From positions 310,001 through 374,000 of the forward strand of contig NZ_CP108046.1 of the NCBI RefSeq assembly GCF_041435115.1: a DNA stretch of 64,000 nucleotides, given 5' to 3'. A program made the translations under genes and the position numbers. This document shows positions 55,492-64,000 of the stretch, one piece after another. The first letter of the stretch is position 1. The number at the start of each line of letters is the position of its first letter. The stretch is from Streptomyces sp. NBC_00289 (GTDB lineage: Bacteria > Actinomycetota > Actinomycetes > Streptomycetales > Streptomycetaceae). Under the pieces are notes generated by a model. It saw only the letters and a list, made by a program, of their open reading frames with translations. It had not been told where the DNA came from and did not search any database.

Positions 55492-56659
55492 CTGACTTCG
55501 GCGCATCAGGGTGACGCTGGGTCGTCGAAGGTCAGGCCGGTGCCTGCTATGAAGCCGTCAAGAGTGTCGGGCCGGTACTGGAGGCGTTTGAGCCGGTTGC
55601 GTACGAGGACTTCGAGCCGGTCGAGGGCGACGACGGCGAGGTTGGCCAGGCTGCGCTTGACATGTGCCCATACCCACTCGACGGGGTTCAGGTCCGGCGA
55701 GTACGCGGGCAGCAGGAATACCGTCAGCCATTCACGCTCGGCGATCAACTCACGTATGGCGTGGGAGACGTGGGTGTTCAGCCGGTCCCAGACCAGCACG
55801 ATCGGGGCCTTGACGAGGTGGTGGACTCCGTCGATCAGCGCGATGAAGTCCCGTTCGCCTATGCTGCGGCGTTTGCCTTTGCCCGCGGGATGGGTGCGCA
55901 GGCGGTGACACAGCCGGGTGCGGGAGCCGGGCCGCATCGCGATGAGTCCGGCCACCGACAGGCGGCCCGAGCGTCGCCCGCTCACCGTGACCTGCGGGGT
56001 GCGGCCGCGCCGGCCCCAGGTGCGTCCTTTGGGCGGTCGTCGCGTGAAGCCCGCCTCGTCCTCGAAGCAGACGTAGCCCCCGCACGCCGCCCGGGCTCTT
56101 TTACCTCGGCCCAGGTCGCCTCCTTCCACACGGTCACGGCCTGCTCATCGCGCTCGGCCACCCGCCGCGCGGGTACTTGAGGACTGAAGCCGAGCCGGTG
56201 CATCAGCCTCGTGGCACCCGAGACGCTGTAGGAGACGTGGAACTTCCTGCCGATCAGCGTGGCCACCCGGGCAGCCGTCCACACCTGGTCCTCCACCCAG
56301 CCATGCGCGGCAGGCCCCTCATCGAGAAACGCAGCCAGCTTTTCCAGACAGCCCGGGGACAGACGGCATCGCGATCCACTCGAGCCACGAGAGACCAGAG
56401 CCTGCACGCCACCGTCCCGCCACATCTGCTGCCACTGGTAGGCCGACTTCGGGCTCACCCTCAGGCGCCGTGCGACTTCCGGCGGCTTGATGTCCTGCTC
56501 GAACAGCTCCGCCGCCTGCATCCGTACCGTCTCCCGGCGCTGACGTCCCACAGGGGTCAGGCCGCCCCCATCCGCATACCTCATACACCACGGAATACAG
56601 ACAACACTCCAGGCCCATCAGGGACGTCGAAGAAGATCACCCTAACGAGCCGAAGTCAG
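55492..56659 (-). mobile_element. IS630-family element, copy A
   Basis: Bounded by TA at 55490-55491 and 56660-56661. The inward ends are CTGACTTCGGC with further matches to AGGGTGA. It is 1168 bp, nearly identical to the inverted copy B at 57764-58931. Confidence 0.9.
55506..56584 (-). CDS. IS630-family transposase in two frames (copy A)
   Basis: OrfA (56584-55982) carries the HTH region: RMQAAELFEQDIKPPEVARR, LRVSPKSAYQWQQMWRDGG, RKFHVSYSVSGATRLMHRLG. OrfB (to 55506) carries the catalytic domain: VCFEDEAGFTRRPPKGRTWG (first Asp), IVLVWDRLNTHVSHAIREL (second Asp) and LPAYSPDLNPVEWVWAHVKR (Glu). A -1 step after WAEVKE joins them into about 360 residues. The same arrangement in copy B and in the more distant copy C suggests programmed frameshifting. 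Confidence 0.85.
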
Positions 56660-56856
56660 TAAAGCGACACCGGCTCGAATCTGGTCGATCTGGGCCGGGT
56701 GTGGCGCGTATCCGGGTCATTCCTTCGGGTGATCTGGAGAACTCCCGGGGCGGTATACAAGAGCCGCTCGGGAGGCCGTGGGGAAGGTCTGCGGCGTACT
56801 CGCGGCGATGCCACAGGGACACAGTCGGGCTCCTACTTCATCGAGCGAACCACAGT

Positions 56857-57728
56857 GAGCTTCTTCAGCGTTGCTTCTCCAGGGTGAGGACGGCCTTGGC
56901 GATTGACGTGAGTGTGTTGGGACTGACGCGGGCTTTGCGGAAGATCCGCCAGGCTTTGAGTCGTGCGAAGGCCCGTTCGACGGGCGAGCGGAGTCGGGCG
57001 TGTGCCCGGTTGACGGCCTTCTCTTTGACGGTGAGCTCACGGTTTCGGTGTCTTTTGACGGGTGTGGCGAACGTTCCGCCGGCACCCTGGTACGCCTTGT
57101 CCGCGAGGGCGGGGATCTTCAGTCGCTCACAGATGGGGCGATGTTGTGGGTGCGGGCGGCGGTGATGTCCGCGGTCCGTCCGGGCAGGGCCGGCGAGTAC
57201 CAGACGAGCTCACCGGCCGGGCCGGTGACCGTCTGGATGTTCACGCCGTGCTTGCCGTGCTTGCCTGAATAGTCGTCCTGGCTGTTGCCCACGCGGTCGC
57301 ATTCGGCGAGCGTGCCGTCGACGAGGATGTACTCAGGGCGGGCTTGCCGCAGCGCGTGAGTGAGAGAGGGCGCGCGGGCGGCCAGGTGGGTGATCACGCT
57401 GTGTACATGTGCGTGGGCGGTGCTCTCGCTGATCCGGAAGCCGGCGGCGATCTGGGCGAGGGTGTCGTGCTTGCGTGGGTACACGAGCGTGATGAGGGCC
57501 CGCTGAGAGGCCGGCAGTTTGCACCGGCGGTCACCCTCGCGGGTGATGATCAGCATCGTGACCCACTCCACGAGGGCATGCGGAAGGTCGAGTGCGGCAG
57601 GATAGGTAACCAACAAGGCTCCCTGACAAATGAGTTGAGACGTGAGATCTCTCGCTCAACTGTCCGGGAGCCTTGTCCGTTACGAGCCCTTGTCTGTCAC
57701 CCGATCGGTGGCCAACTCGAAGAAGCTC
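56857..57728 (-). mobile_element. IS5-type element beta, copy C
   Basis: 872 bp, inverted relative to copies A and B. AGT is repeated at 56854-56856 and 57729-57731. It interrupts the leader of group II intron 3 within CACAGTGAAC, a sequence that is uninterrupted in intron 2 at about 53545. Confidence 0.92.
56865..57616 (-). CDS. IS5-type transposase in two frames (beta copy C)
   Basis: Same as copies A and B, with the -1 step at GCCCCATCT near 57135. Minor substitutions (KHGKHGVN for KHRKHGVN, one silent change) separate it from them. TTG start at 57616. Confidence 0.75.
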
Positions 57729-57763
57729 AGTGAACACGGGAACCGTCCCGGTCCTTGCCCTTA

Positions 57764-58931
57764 CTGACTTCGGCTCGTTAGGGTGATCTTCTTCGACGTC
57801 TCTGATGGGTCTGGAGTGTTGTCTGTATTCCGTGGTGTATGAGGTATGCGGATGGGGGCGGCCTGACCCCTGTGGGACGTCAGCGCCGGGAGACGGTACG
57901 GATGCAGGCGGCGGAGCTGTTCGAGCAGGACATCAAGCCGCCGGAAGTCGCACGGCGCCTGAGGGTGAGCCCGAAGTCGGCCTACCAGTGGCAGCAGATG
58001 TGGCGGGACGGTGGCGTGCAGGCTCTGGTCTCTCGTGGCTCGAGTGGATCGCGATGCCGTCTGTCCCCGGGCTGTCTGGAAAAGCTGGCTGCGTTTCTCG
58101 ATGAGGGGCCTGCCGCGCATGGCTGGGTGGAGGACCAGGTGTGGACGGCTGCCCGGGTGGCCACGCTGATCGGCAGGAAGTTCCACGTCTCCTACAGCGT
58201 CTCGGGTGCCACGAGGCTGATGCACCGGCTCGGCTTCAGTCCTCAAGTACCCGCGCGGCGGGTGGCCGAGCGCGATGAGCAGGCCGTGACCGTGTGGAAG
58301 GAGGCGACCTGGGCCGAGGTAAAAGAGTCCGGGCGGCGTGCGGGGGCTACGTCTGCTTCGAGGACGAGGCGGGCTTCACGCGACGACCGCCCAAAGGACG
58401 CACCTGGGGCCGGCGCGGCCGCACCCCGCAGGTCACGGTGAGCGGGCGACGCTCGGGCCGCCTGTCGGTGGCCGGACTCATCGCGATGCGGCCCGGCTCC
58501 CGCACCCGGCTGTGTCACCGCCTGCGCACCCATCCCGCGGGCAAAGGCAAACGCCGCAGCATAGGCGAACGGGACTTCATCGCGCTGATCGACGGTGTCC
58601 ACCACCTCGTCAAGGCCCCGATCGTGCTGGTCTGGGACCGGCTGAACACCCATGTCTCCCACGCCATACGTGAGTTGATCGCCGAGCGTGAATGGCTGAC
58701 GGTATTCCTGCTGCCCGCGTACTCGCCGGACCTGAACCCCGTCGAGTGGGTATGGGCACATGTCAAGCGCAGCCTGGCCAACCTCGCCGTCGTCGCCCTC
58801 GACCGGCTCGAAGTCCTCGTACGCAACCGGCTCAAACGCCTCCAGTACCGGCCCGACACTCTTGACGGCTTCATAGCAGGCACCGGCCTGACCTTCGACG
58901 ACCCAGCGTCACCCTGATGCGCCGAAGTCAG
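57764..58931 (+). mobile_element. IS630-family element, copy B
   Basis: The left end follows TA at 57762-57763. The right end GCCGAAGTCAG stops at 58931 and is followed by TCAG and then TA (58936-58937), so four bases of the terminus are duplicated at this side. Nearly identical to copy A and in opposite orientation, with 1.1 kb between them. Confidence 0.88.
57839..58917 (+). CDS. IS630-family transposase in two frames (copy B)
   Basis: OrfA (57839-58441) and OrfB (about 58325-58917) match copy A, with WAEVKESGRRAG for WAEVKEPGRRAG at the frameshift region and KRVRAACG for KRARAACG. Catalytic blocks as in copy A. Confidence 0.85.
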
Positions 58932-59084
58932 TCAGTAACACCGCGTCCGGCGGTGGTGGCGGGGCTGAGTCCGCCGACGACTGATCGGTCCGGGACGGGG
59001 CGGAGCCGCCGTAGTACTCCGAGGCCGGGAAAGCCGGTCACATGGGAAGGGCGGCAGCGGTATCGAGAAGGGAAGGATGCTGCG

Positions 59085-59437
59085 ATGCCGGAAGATGCGC
59101 CGCCGAACGGCGACGCTCCGCCAACGGGCCCCGAAACGGCGCCCCGTCAGCGGGTATCGGAGATGCAGGCCAAGCTTCACCGTTGGGCGGCGGCCGACCC
59201 CGGCCGCAGGTTCGACGACCTGTTCAACTTCGTGCACGACCCGGCCACGCTGCGAATCGCGTGGGACCGGGTTGCGGGTAATCAGGGGGCGCGGACTCCC
59301 GGCGTGGAGGCCGCACGGTCGGCTGGATCGAGTCCGAGATCGGCGTCCCTGCCTTCCTGACTGAGGTGCGTGAGCGGCTCAAGGCACGGGCCTGGAGCCC
59401 GATGCCGGCACGCGAACGCGCGATTCCCAAGCCCGGT
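59085..59437 (+). pseudogene. Group II intron reverse transcriptase, N-terminal part (intron 3)
   Basis: ATG 59085, with GGGAAGGA upstream, opens MPEDAPPNGDAPPTGPETAP, then SEMQAKLHRWAAADPGRRFD DLFNFV and AWDRVAGNQGARTPGVE. A frameshift near 59310 leads on to TVGWIESEIGVPAFLTEVRE and RLKARAWSPMPARERAIPKP, where homology ends. All catalytic motifs are missing. Confidence 0.85.
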
Positions 59438-59533
59438 AGGAACTCACATCACCCCAGGTCAGCGGGCACCTCTTCTCATTTCGCGTCCACAGACCGACTA
59501 CCGCGCGGTGGATTGAGACTCAACCGATCATGT

Positions 59534-60369
59534 AGGGTTATCCATAAGCCTCACCAGGAGGTTCGGAAGAACGCGAGTGCGGTGATAGTGCGGACGATGC
59601 TCGGGAGGGTGTCGAGTGGGCCGCGGTAGCGGGTGGCGAGGATCTTACAGTCCTTCAGGTGTGCGATCGCTCGTTCGACGGCGGCGCGCAGGGTACTGAT
59701 GGACGCCGGTGCCGATATAGCCGAGGTCACCCATCGTCTCGCAGTCGGGGAACAGACCGGGGAAGCCTGATTCCCGCCAGGCGCGGATGTCGTGCCAGGA
59801 CCCCGGAACGGGGGCGGAGACCGCGAGCAGGCCGCCGTCCAAAGTGGCGGCGATCTGCAGGTTGAACCCGGTGTCGCCATGCTTGCCGCTGAACAGCTCG
59901 GTGCCCCGGCCCGCCCAGTCCCAGGTGGTAACAGTGTGCCGTCGACCAGCACCACCTTCCCCGTGCTCGCCTCCGCCGGGTCGGGGACGAACTCGGCAAG
60001 GACCTGCTCCAGCAGCGGCCCGAGCAGATCGAGCCGACGTGAGACGGTGGACTGGCTGCAGCCGAACAGCTCGGCCGCCGCCTGCTGGACTGGGTTCTGC
60101 CGCAGCAGGAACAGCACCATCACCACCGACCGGTACAGCCCCAGCACGAACGGCCGTCCCCGCGAGACCCGCCCGCTGCCGCCAAGCGCCGTATGCACCC
60201 GAGCCAGAGCTCGGTCAATTGCTCCGCATCCAACCCGGTTGTAACCTGCCAACCCAACGACCCCGCCCCGGCAACACCTGTCTTGTGTGAGAACTCGTCA
60301 GGTTACCGAGCGGGGTCGTTGCTGTTGACCAAGGGGTGGAAGCCTCCCCGTGGGCTTGTGAATAACCCT
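59534..60369 (-). mobile_element. IS5-type element gamma (decayed)
   Basis: The ends AGGGTTATCCATAAGCC (59534) and the inverse of AGGGTTATTCACAAGCC (ending 60369) match at 15 of 17 positions. It is about 836 bp with a broken transposase. Near the right end, CAACGACCCCGC (60255-60266) is repeated inverted at 60310-60321. The element abuts and ends the repeat-protein gene. Confidence 0.75.
59551..60252 (-). pseudogene. IS5-type transposase (gamma), frameshifted
   Basis: In frame at the start: RPFVLGLYRSVVMVLFLLRQ, AAAELFGCSQSTVSRRLDLL (HTH), KVVLVDGTLLP (first Asp). Shifts then move to FNLQIAATLDGGLLAVSAPV, PGSWHDIRAWRESGFPGLFP and GDLGYIGTG (second Asp), and back to LRAAVERAIAHLKDCKILAT (Glu). 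About 40 residues between the second Asp and the Glu are missing. Confidence 0.8.
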
Positions 60370-61655
60370 CATGGAAATGAGATTCGTTGAAAAAACTCCG
60401 TGGTGGATGTGCTCCCGCCGCGGGAGGGTGCAGGAGCCGCAGTTTTAGGAGGGCTCGTGGTGGATGTGCTCCCACCGCGGGAGGGTGCAGGAGCCGCAGT
60501 TTTAGGAGGGCTCGTGGTGGATGTGCTCCCGCCGCGGGAGGGTGCAGGAGCCGCAGTTTTAGGAGGGCTCGTGGTGGATGTGCTCCCACCGCGGGAGGGT
60601 GCAGGAGCCGCAGTTTTAGGAGGGCTCGTGGTGGATGTGCTCCCACCGCGGGAGGGTGCAGGAGCCGCAGTTTTAGGAGGGCTCGTGGTGGATGTGCTCC
60701 CACCGCGGGAGGGTGCAGGAGCCGCAGTTTTAGGAGGGCTCGTGGTGGATGTGCTCCCACCGCGGGAGGGTGCAGGAGCCGCAGTTTTAGGAGGGCTCGT
60801 GGTGGATGTGCTCCCACCGCGGGAGGGTGCAGGAGCCGCAGTTTTAGGAGGGCTCGTGGTGGATGTGCTCCCACCGCGGGAGGGTGCAGGAGCCGCAGTT
60901 TTAGGAGGGCTCGTGGTGGATGTGCTCCCACCGCGGGAGGGTGCAGGAGCCGCAGTTTTAGGAGGGCTCGTGGTGGATGTGCTCCCACCGCGGGAGGGTG
61001 CAGGAGCCGCAGTTTTAGGAGGGCTCGTGGTGGATGTGCTCCCACCGCGGGAGGGTGCAGGAGCCGCAGTTTTAGGAGGGCTCGGTGGGCGGCGCGGGGT
61101 AACTCTTTCGATATGCAGTTCTGTGCCTTCTACTGCTATTTGCCTACGGGCAGGGGGAAGGGCTGGCGCAGGACTTCTTCTTCCAGCGCGATCCAAAACA
61201 CCGAGTTGAGTGCCATCGTTCAGGATCAACCACCCGACACTGATAGTTCGGGCATCTGACCGGCTGGCCGCACGGAACATGATGTCCGAAGCTTTCGATG
61301 CCGCCAGATCAAAAGATTGGGCTTTTCTGCCATTCAACTCGAGTTTTCCGACGGTGTGGCCCTGAGACTTCTTCGCAGTCAAGTGGCTGCCATCTATTCC
61401 CTTTAGGGTGATCTCTCCGCTCGGCGCAACTGACCCCTTGAGCCAAGATTCCTCTTTCTTTCCGTCGCAGAAATAGGCGACCGCCTTTTCGTCTTCTATT
61501 GAGATGGCCAGTCCGGCACCGGCGGGCCCAATTCGGCCGGAGAACTCAGATGAGCGATCCGAATGCTCGCTCATCGAATGATAGGCGGGGAATGCAACGG
61601 ACGCCAATAGGGCTACCCCTGCAGTCGCTATCCAAGCTGTGACAGCCTTTTTCAC
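60369..61655 (-). CDS. Exported protein with twelve 19-residue tandem repeats, C-terminus cut by IS
   Basis: GTG 61655 follows GAGGAA. The 428-residue product starts with a signal or anchor helix (KKAVTAWIATAGVALLASVA). A beta-rich domain of about 130 residues follows (FSGRIGPAGAGLAISIEDEK, AVAYFCDGKKEESWLKGSVA, GKLELNGRKAQSFDLAASKA, VGWLILNDGTQLGVL). Then come twelve identical copies of SPPKTAAPAPSRGGSTSTT, a low-complexity Pro/Ser/Thr stalk. The frame ends EFFQRISFP with a stop whose first base belongs to the adjacent IS5-type element, so the native C-terminus is lost. DNA of the folded part is about 55 percent GC, lower than its surroundings. Function unknown; a surface protein with a flexible stalk is the likely type. 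Confidence 0.75.
   Translation of the reverse strand: MKKAVTAWIATAGVALLASVAFPAYHSMSEHSDRSSEFSGRIGPAGAGLAISIEDEKAVAYFCDGKKEESWLKGSVAPSGEITLKGIDGSHLTAKKSQGHTVGKLELNGRKAQSFDLAASKASDIMFRAASRSDARTISVGWLILNDGTQLGVLDRAGRRSPAPALPPARRQIAVEGTELHIERVTPRRPPSPPKTAAPAPSRGGSTSTTSPPKTAAPAPSRGGSTSTTSPPKTAAPAPSRGGSTSTTSPPKTAAPAPSRGGSTSTTSPPKTAAPAPSRGGSTSTTSPPKTAAPAPSRGGSTSTTSPPKTAAPAPSRGGSTSTTSPPKTAAPAPSRGGSTSTTSPPKTAAPAPSRGGSTSTTSPPKTAAPAPSRGGSTSTTSPPKTAAPAPSRGGSTSTTSPPKTAAPAPSRGGSTSTTEFFQRISFP
60400..61083. repeat. 57-bp tandem repeat, 12 copies
   Basis: Twelve head-to-tail 57-bp units with no spacers. The only visible variation is CCGCCGCGG in units 1 and 3 against CCACCGCGG elsewhere (a silent change). 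The unit is a multiple of three, so copy-number change keeps the reading frame of the exported protein. Confidence 0.95.
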
Positions 61656-61706
61656 GAAATTCCTCAGGTAGAGTTCAGTTTCTGCCGAAGCTCAACGATA
61701 GAGTTA

Positions 61707-62857
61707 CTGACCTTCAAAGGGTGGTGTCGTAGCGGCTGACGCCTCTTGATCCCTGCGGTATGCCGACCGCATGAGGTATGCGCAAGGGGGCGGACTGACC
61801 GACGAACGGCGGGCCTTCCGCGAGAAGTTGAGGATGGAGGCGGCCGAGCGGTTCAGGCAGGGCGACGAGAACCCGGTCATCGCTCACGACCTGCGGGTCA
61901 GCGTCCGGTCGGTACAGCGGTGGCGCAGAGCCTGGTCGCAGAACGGGCCCCGGGCCCTGGCCTCCAGGGGCCCGGCATCGCTGCCGCTTCTCAATGACGA
62001 ACTGTTCGCCGTGCTGGAGCGTGAGCTGGCCAAGGGGCCGGTGGCACACGGGTGGCCGGACCAGACCTGGACCCTGTCGCGGATCAGGACGCTGATCGGG
62101 CGCCGCTTCCACAAGAGCTACACCGTGCAAGGGGTCGCCGCCCTGCTCAAGCGGCACGGTTGGAGCTGCCAGGTTCCCGCCCGGCGGGCGATCGAGCGGG
62201 ACGAGAACGTGGTGGCCGGCTGGGTGAAGGAGACCTGGCCCCAGGTGGAAGGACCGTGGCGGCGCTCGACGCCTGGCTCGTCTTCGAGGACGAAGCCGGA
62301 TTCTCGATGACGCCGCCGATCATCCGCACCTGGTCCCACCGCGGCCACACCCCTGTGGTCCGCGTCCGGGGCCGCTCCCGCCGCCGCTTATCGGTGGCCG
62401 CCGTGGCCTGCTACAAGACCGGCGAACCCTCGCGGCTGATCTACCGGCCCTGCCCAGACGCCCGGCCCGATGGGCGCAAAAGCTTCTCCTGGAAGGACTA
62501 CCGCGACCTGATCCAGACCGCCCACCAGCAGCTTGGCGGCCCGATCGTGCTGGTCTGGGACAACCTCAACACCCACCTCACCGCCGGCATGCGCCGCTAC
62601 ATCGCCGACCGCGACTGGCTCACGGTCTTCCAACTCCCGCCCTACGCACCCGACCTCAACCCGGTCGAGGGCATCTGGTCCGTCCTGCGACGCACGACCA
62701 CAGCCAACCGCGCCTTCGCCAACCCCGACGACCTGATCACTGCCGTCCGACGCGGCCTACGCCAGCTCCAGTACCGCCACGACGTCCTCGACGGCTGCCT
62801 CACCGGCACCGGCCTCCGGCGCCAGCCACCATGACGACATCACGCATTCAAGGTCAG
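61707..62857 (+). mobile_element. IS630-family element, copy C (different type)
   Basis: Bounded by TA at 61705-61706 and 62858-62859. The ends begin CTGACCTT and share GTG-TGTCGT further in. It is 1151 bp. The insertion is 50 bases upstream of the start of the repeat-protein gene, so it separates that gene from its original upstream DNA at 62860-62940. Confidence 0.88.
61771..62834 (+). CDS. IS630-family transposase in two frames (copy C)
   Basis: OrfA (61771-62310) has RMEAAERFRQGDENPVIAHD, LRVSVRSVQRWRRAWSQNG and RRFHKSYTVQGVAALLKRHG. OrfB (about 62250-62834) has LVFEDEAGFSMTPPIIRTWS (first Asp), IVLVWDNLNTHLTAGMRRYI (second Asp) and LPPYAPDLNPVEGIWSVLRR (Glu). The -1 step falls after KETWPQVE, the same place as in copies A and B, although the nucleotides there differ. 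Confidence 0.85.
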
Positions 62858-62973
62858 TAGGTCTATCTCTACAGGACGCTAGAACCGGTGCCTTGACACT
62901 GAGTATCGAGTGCTCAACTCGGGTTACTGCCCCTGGGAGCTGCCACACAATAACTCCTCGATCTTGGTGAGGA

Positions 62974-64000
62974 TCACGGGGGTGTGAGGTCGTGCCCGGC
63001 GATCTCGGCGAGCTGTTGGGCCGTGGTCATGGTGAGGGCGCCGGTCGAGACGGTGTGCCCGAGCGCGGCGAGAACGGGGGTGGTCTCCCGGAGGGTCGCG
63101 CCGATCCTGCTCTTGGGCAGGCCGGTTGCCTCGGCGAGCGGTGCCTGGTCCATGGACCAGCGCTTCTTGAGGAGGAAGACGATCAGCTGGTCGGCGACGG
63201 AGAGCCGTCTGCCGCCGGCGCCGGGGCCGCCGGCGGGGCGCTTCCGGGCAGAAAGATCGGCGGGTGCTCGGTGCACCAGCTTGGTAGCGGGCGGTGAGCT
63301 CGTCGAAGGCGGCGGGCTCGAGTCCGGTGAGGCTGGGGTGCCGCAGCCAGGCAGGCAGCTTGTCACCGGCCGGGAAACGCCCGAACTCGGCACCGGGCGG
63401 GGGTGGTTCAGGGGCGAGGGGTTCGGGGCGCAGGGTGTAGTTCCACGTGCCGTGCCAGTCGTGCGGCGTGAGGGGCAGGCGGTCCATGACACTGTCAGGG
63501 ACGGTGCCCCCGGTGGGGTAAGTGCCAGGGTCGAAGTCGGCGTGGACGACAGTCCGTTGCGTGTGGTGGTCGCTCCGATGGTGCTGACGACGACTTCGTG
63601 GCTGGTCAGGGGCCTGCCGCGCCAGTTGATGCTGATCTGCGAGAACAGCCGGTGCTCTATTTTGTTCCACTTCGAAGTTCCCGGCAGAAAGTGACAGACC
63701 GTCACATCAACGCCCGTCTCATAGGCGAAGTCCGCGAGTTCCTTCTTCCAGGCGCGCACACGGTAGCCGTTGGAGCCTCCGGCGTCGGCGGTGACCAACA
63801 GGCGGGAAGCGTGCGGGTAGCGGCGTCGCCCCTCACCGTTCCACCAGCGGCGCAAGGTGGCCACGGCGAAGGCGGAGGTGTCCCCGTCGCAGCCCACCGA
63901 CACCCAGCCGGCGTCCGCGCCGATGTCGTAGATTCCGTAGGGCACCGCCTTCTGGGCGCCCTTCTCGGGAAAATCATGCGCGCGGACCTGCACCGGCTGC
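62974..64000 (-). pseudogene. ISAzo13-family transposase, partial and frameshifted
   Basis: The N-terminus lies beyond the window. The first part has AVPYGIYDIGADAGWVSVGC, RLLVTADAGGSNGYRVRAWK (Asp) and VCHFLPGTSKWNKIEHRLFS (Glu), all hallmark ISAzo13 blocks. Near 63565 the frame shifts (ADFDPGTYPTGGTVPDSVMD, PLTPHDWHGTWNYTLRPEP) and near 63270 shifts back (RLSVADQLIVFLLKKRWSMD, a C-terminal HTH-like domain seen in actinomycete members) before the stop at 62974. The catalytic part is in frame; the linker is not. Confidence 0.82.

Larger units (their letters stand above)
55330..59437 (+). mobile_element. Group II intron 3, fragmented by three insertions
   Basis: Pieces of an intron related to intron 2 occur in order: 55340-55491 (domain I-like, matching 53225-53345), 56662-56856 (matching 53380-53548), 57732-57763 (GAACACGGGAACC matching GAACGTGGGAACC), and 58936-59437 (leader plus the start of a reverse transcriptase). 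Between them sit IS630 copy A, IS5-type beta copy C, and IS630 copy B. The reverse transcriptase is cut off at 59437, and domains V and VI are absent. Confidence 0.75.

Noticed and set aside
60400..61083. Possible CRISPR array in the 57-bp repeat region
   Set aside because: The repeats are contiguous with no spacers, each unit is a multiple of three, and they encode a clean 19-residue repeat in a protein with a start codon, ribosome site and signal peptide. No cas genes are near.
60387..61259. Long plus-strand reading frames across the tandem repeat
   Set aside because: They are the other strand of the repeat array; open frames follow automatically from a stop-free 57-bp unit. No ribosome site or domain supports them.

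Overview
The window looks like a high-GC actinomycete, most likely a Streptomyces. Coding regions have G/C at almost every third codon position, GTG and TTG starts are common, and the transposase families and RsbW-like/STAS regulators are of the Streptomyces type. It is an accessory region made mostly of transposable elements inserted into one another, the kind of landscape found in chromosome arms or on large plasmids of this genus. No tRNA, rRNA, replication gene or core metabolic gene was seen.

Layout. 1-2138: end of an IS5-type element, a DUF416-like gene, IS256 and Lsr2-like debris, and a RelE/Phd-type toxin-antitoxin pair. 2139-6590: an IS630-type element whose transposase gene is interrupted by a complete group II intron and by an IS5 fragment. 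6827-12117: an 873-bp IS5-type element, remnants of IS630, IS256, IS6, IS110 and IS5, an intact HD-domain gene, and a truncated second copy of the 873-bp element. 12157-14526: a STAS gene, an RsbW-like anti-sigma gene, a DUF6262-like fragment beside a 26-bp perfect palindrome, and a small unknown gene. 14680-19208: an IS701 transposase split by a complete IS21 and a complete 872-bp IS5-type element. 19490-25905: IS256 and IS1182 debris, a complete IS66, a VapBC-like pair with a visible operator, two broken IS110 genes and an IS6 stub. 25923-28622: a large intact LuxR-type ATPase regulator. 28843-32230: an IS1182 split by a complete IS1634. 32316-33238: a second STAS plus RsbW-like pair, the latter duplicated from 13023-13499. 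33477-36943: a decayed IS1380 and a second copy of the 872-bp element. 37067-42974: an IS256 transposase cut by complete IS1380, IS30 and ISL3 elements. 43173-43922: an intact IS5-type transposase. 44455-52240: a giant exported Rhs/YD-repeat protein with FG-GAP-like repeats, followed by a displaced orphan Rhs tip. 52490-60369: an IS256 stub, a second complete group II intron, and a third intron shredded by two inverted IS630 copies and a third copy of the 872-bp element. 60369-61655: an exported protein with twelve identical 19-residue repeats, cut at its C-terminus by an IS. 61707-64000: a complete IS630 and part of an ISAzo13 transposase.

Genes that look functional besides transposases: the DUF416-like gene, two toxin-antitoxin pairs, the HD-domain protein, two RsbW-like and two STAS proteins (a partner-switching regulatory set), the LuxR regulator, and the Rhs toxin-like protein with its spare tip. 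The toxin-antitoxin pairs and the Rhs locus are typical accessory cargo. Because many insertions keep exact target duplications, the order of events can be read: host elements IS256, IS701, IS1182, IS630 and the group II introns came first, and the IS30, ISL3, IS1380, IS21, IS1634 and IS5-type elements came later.
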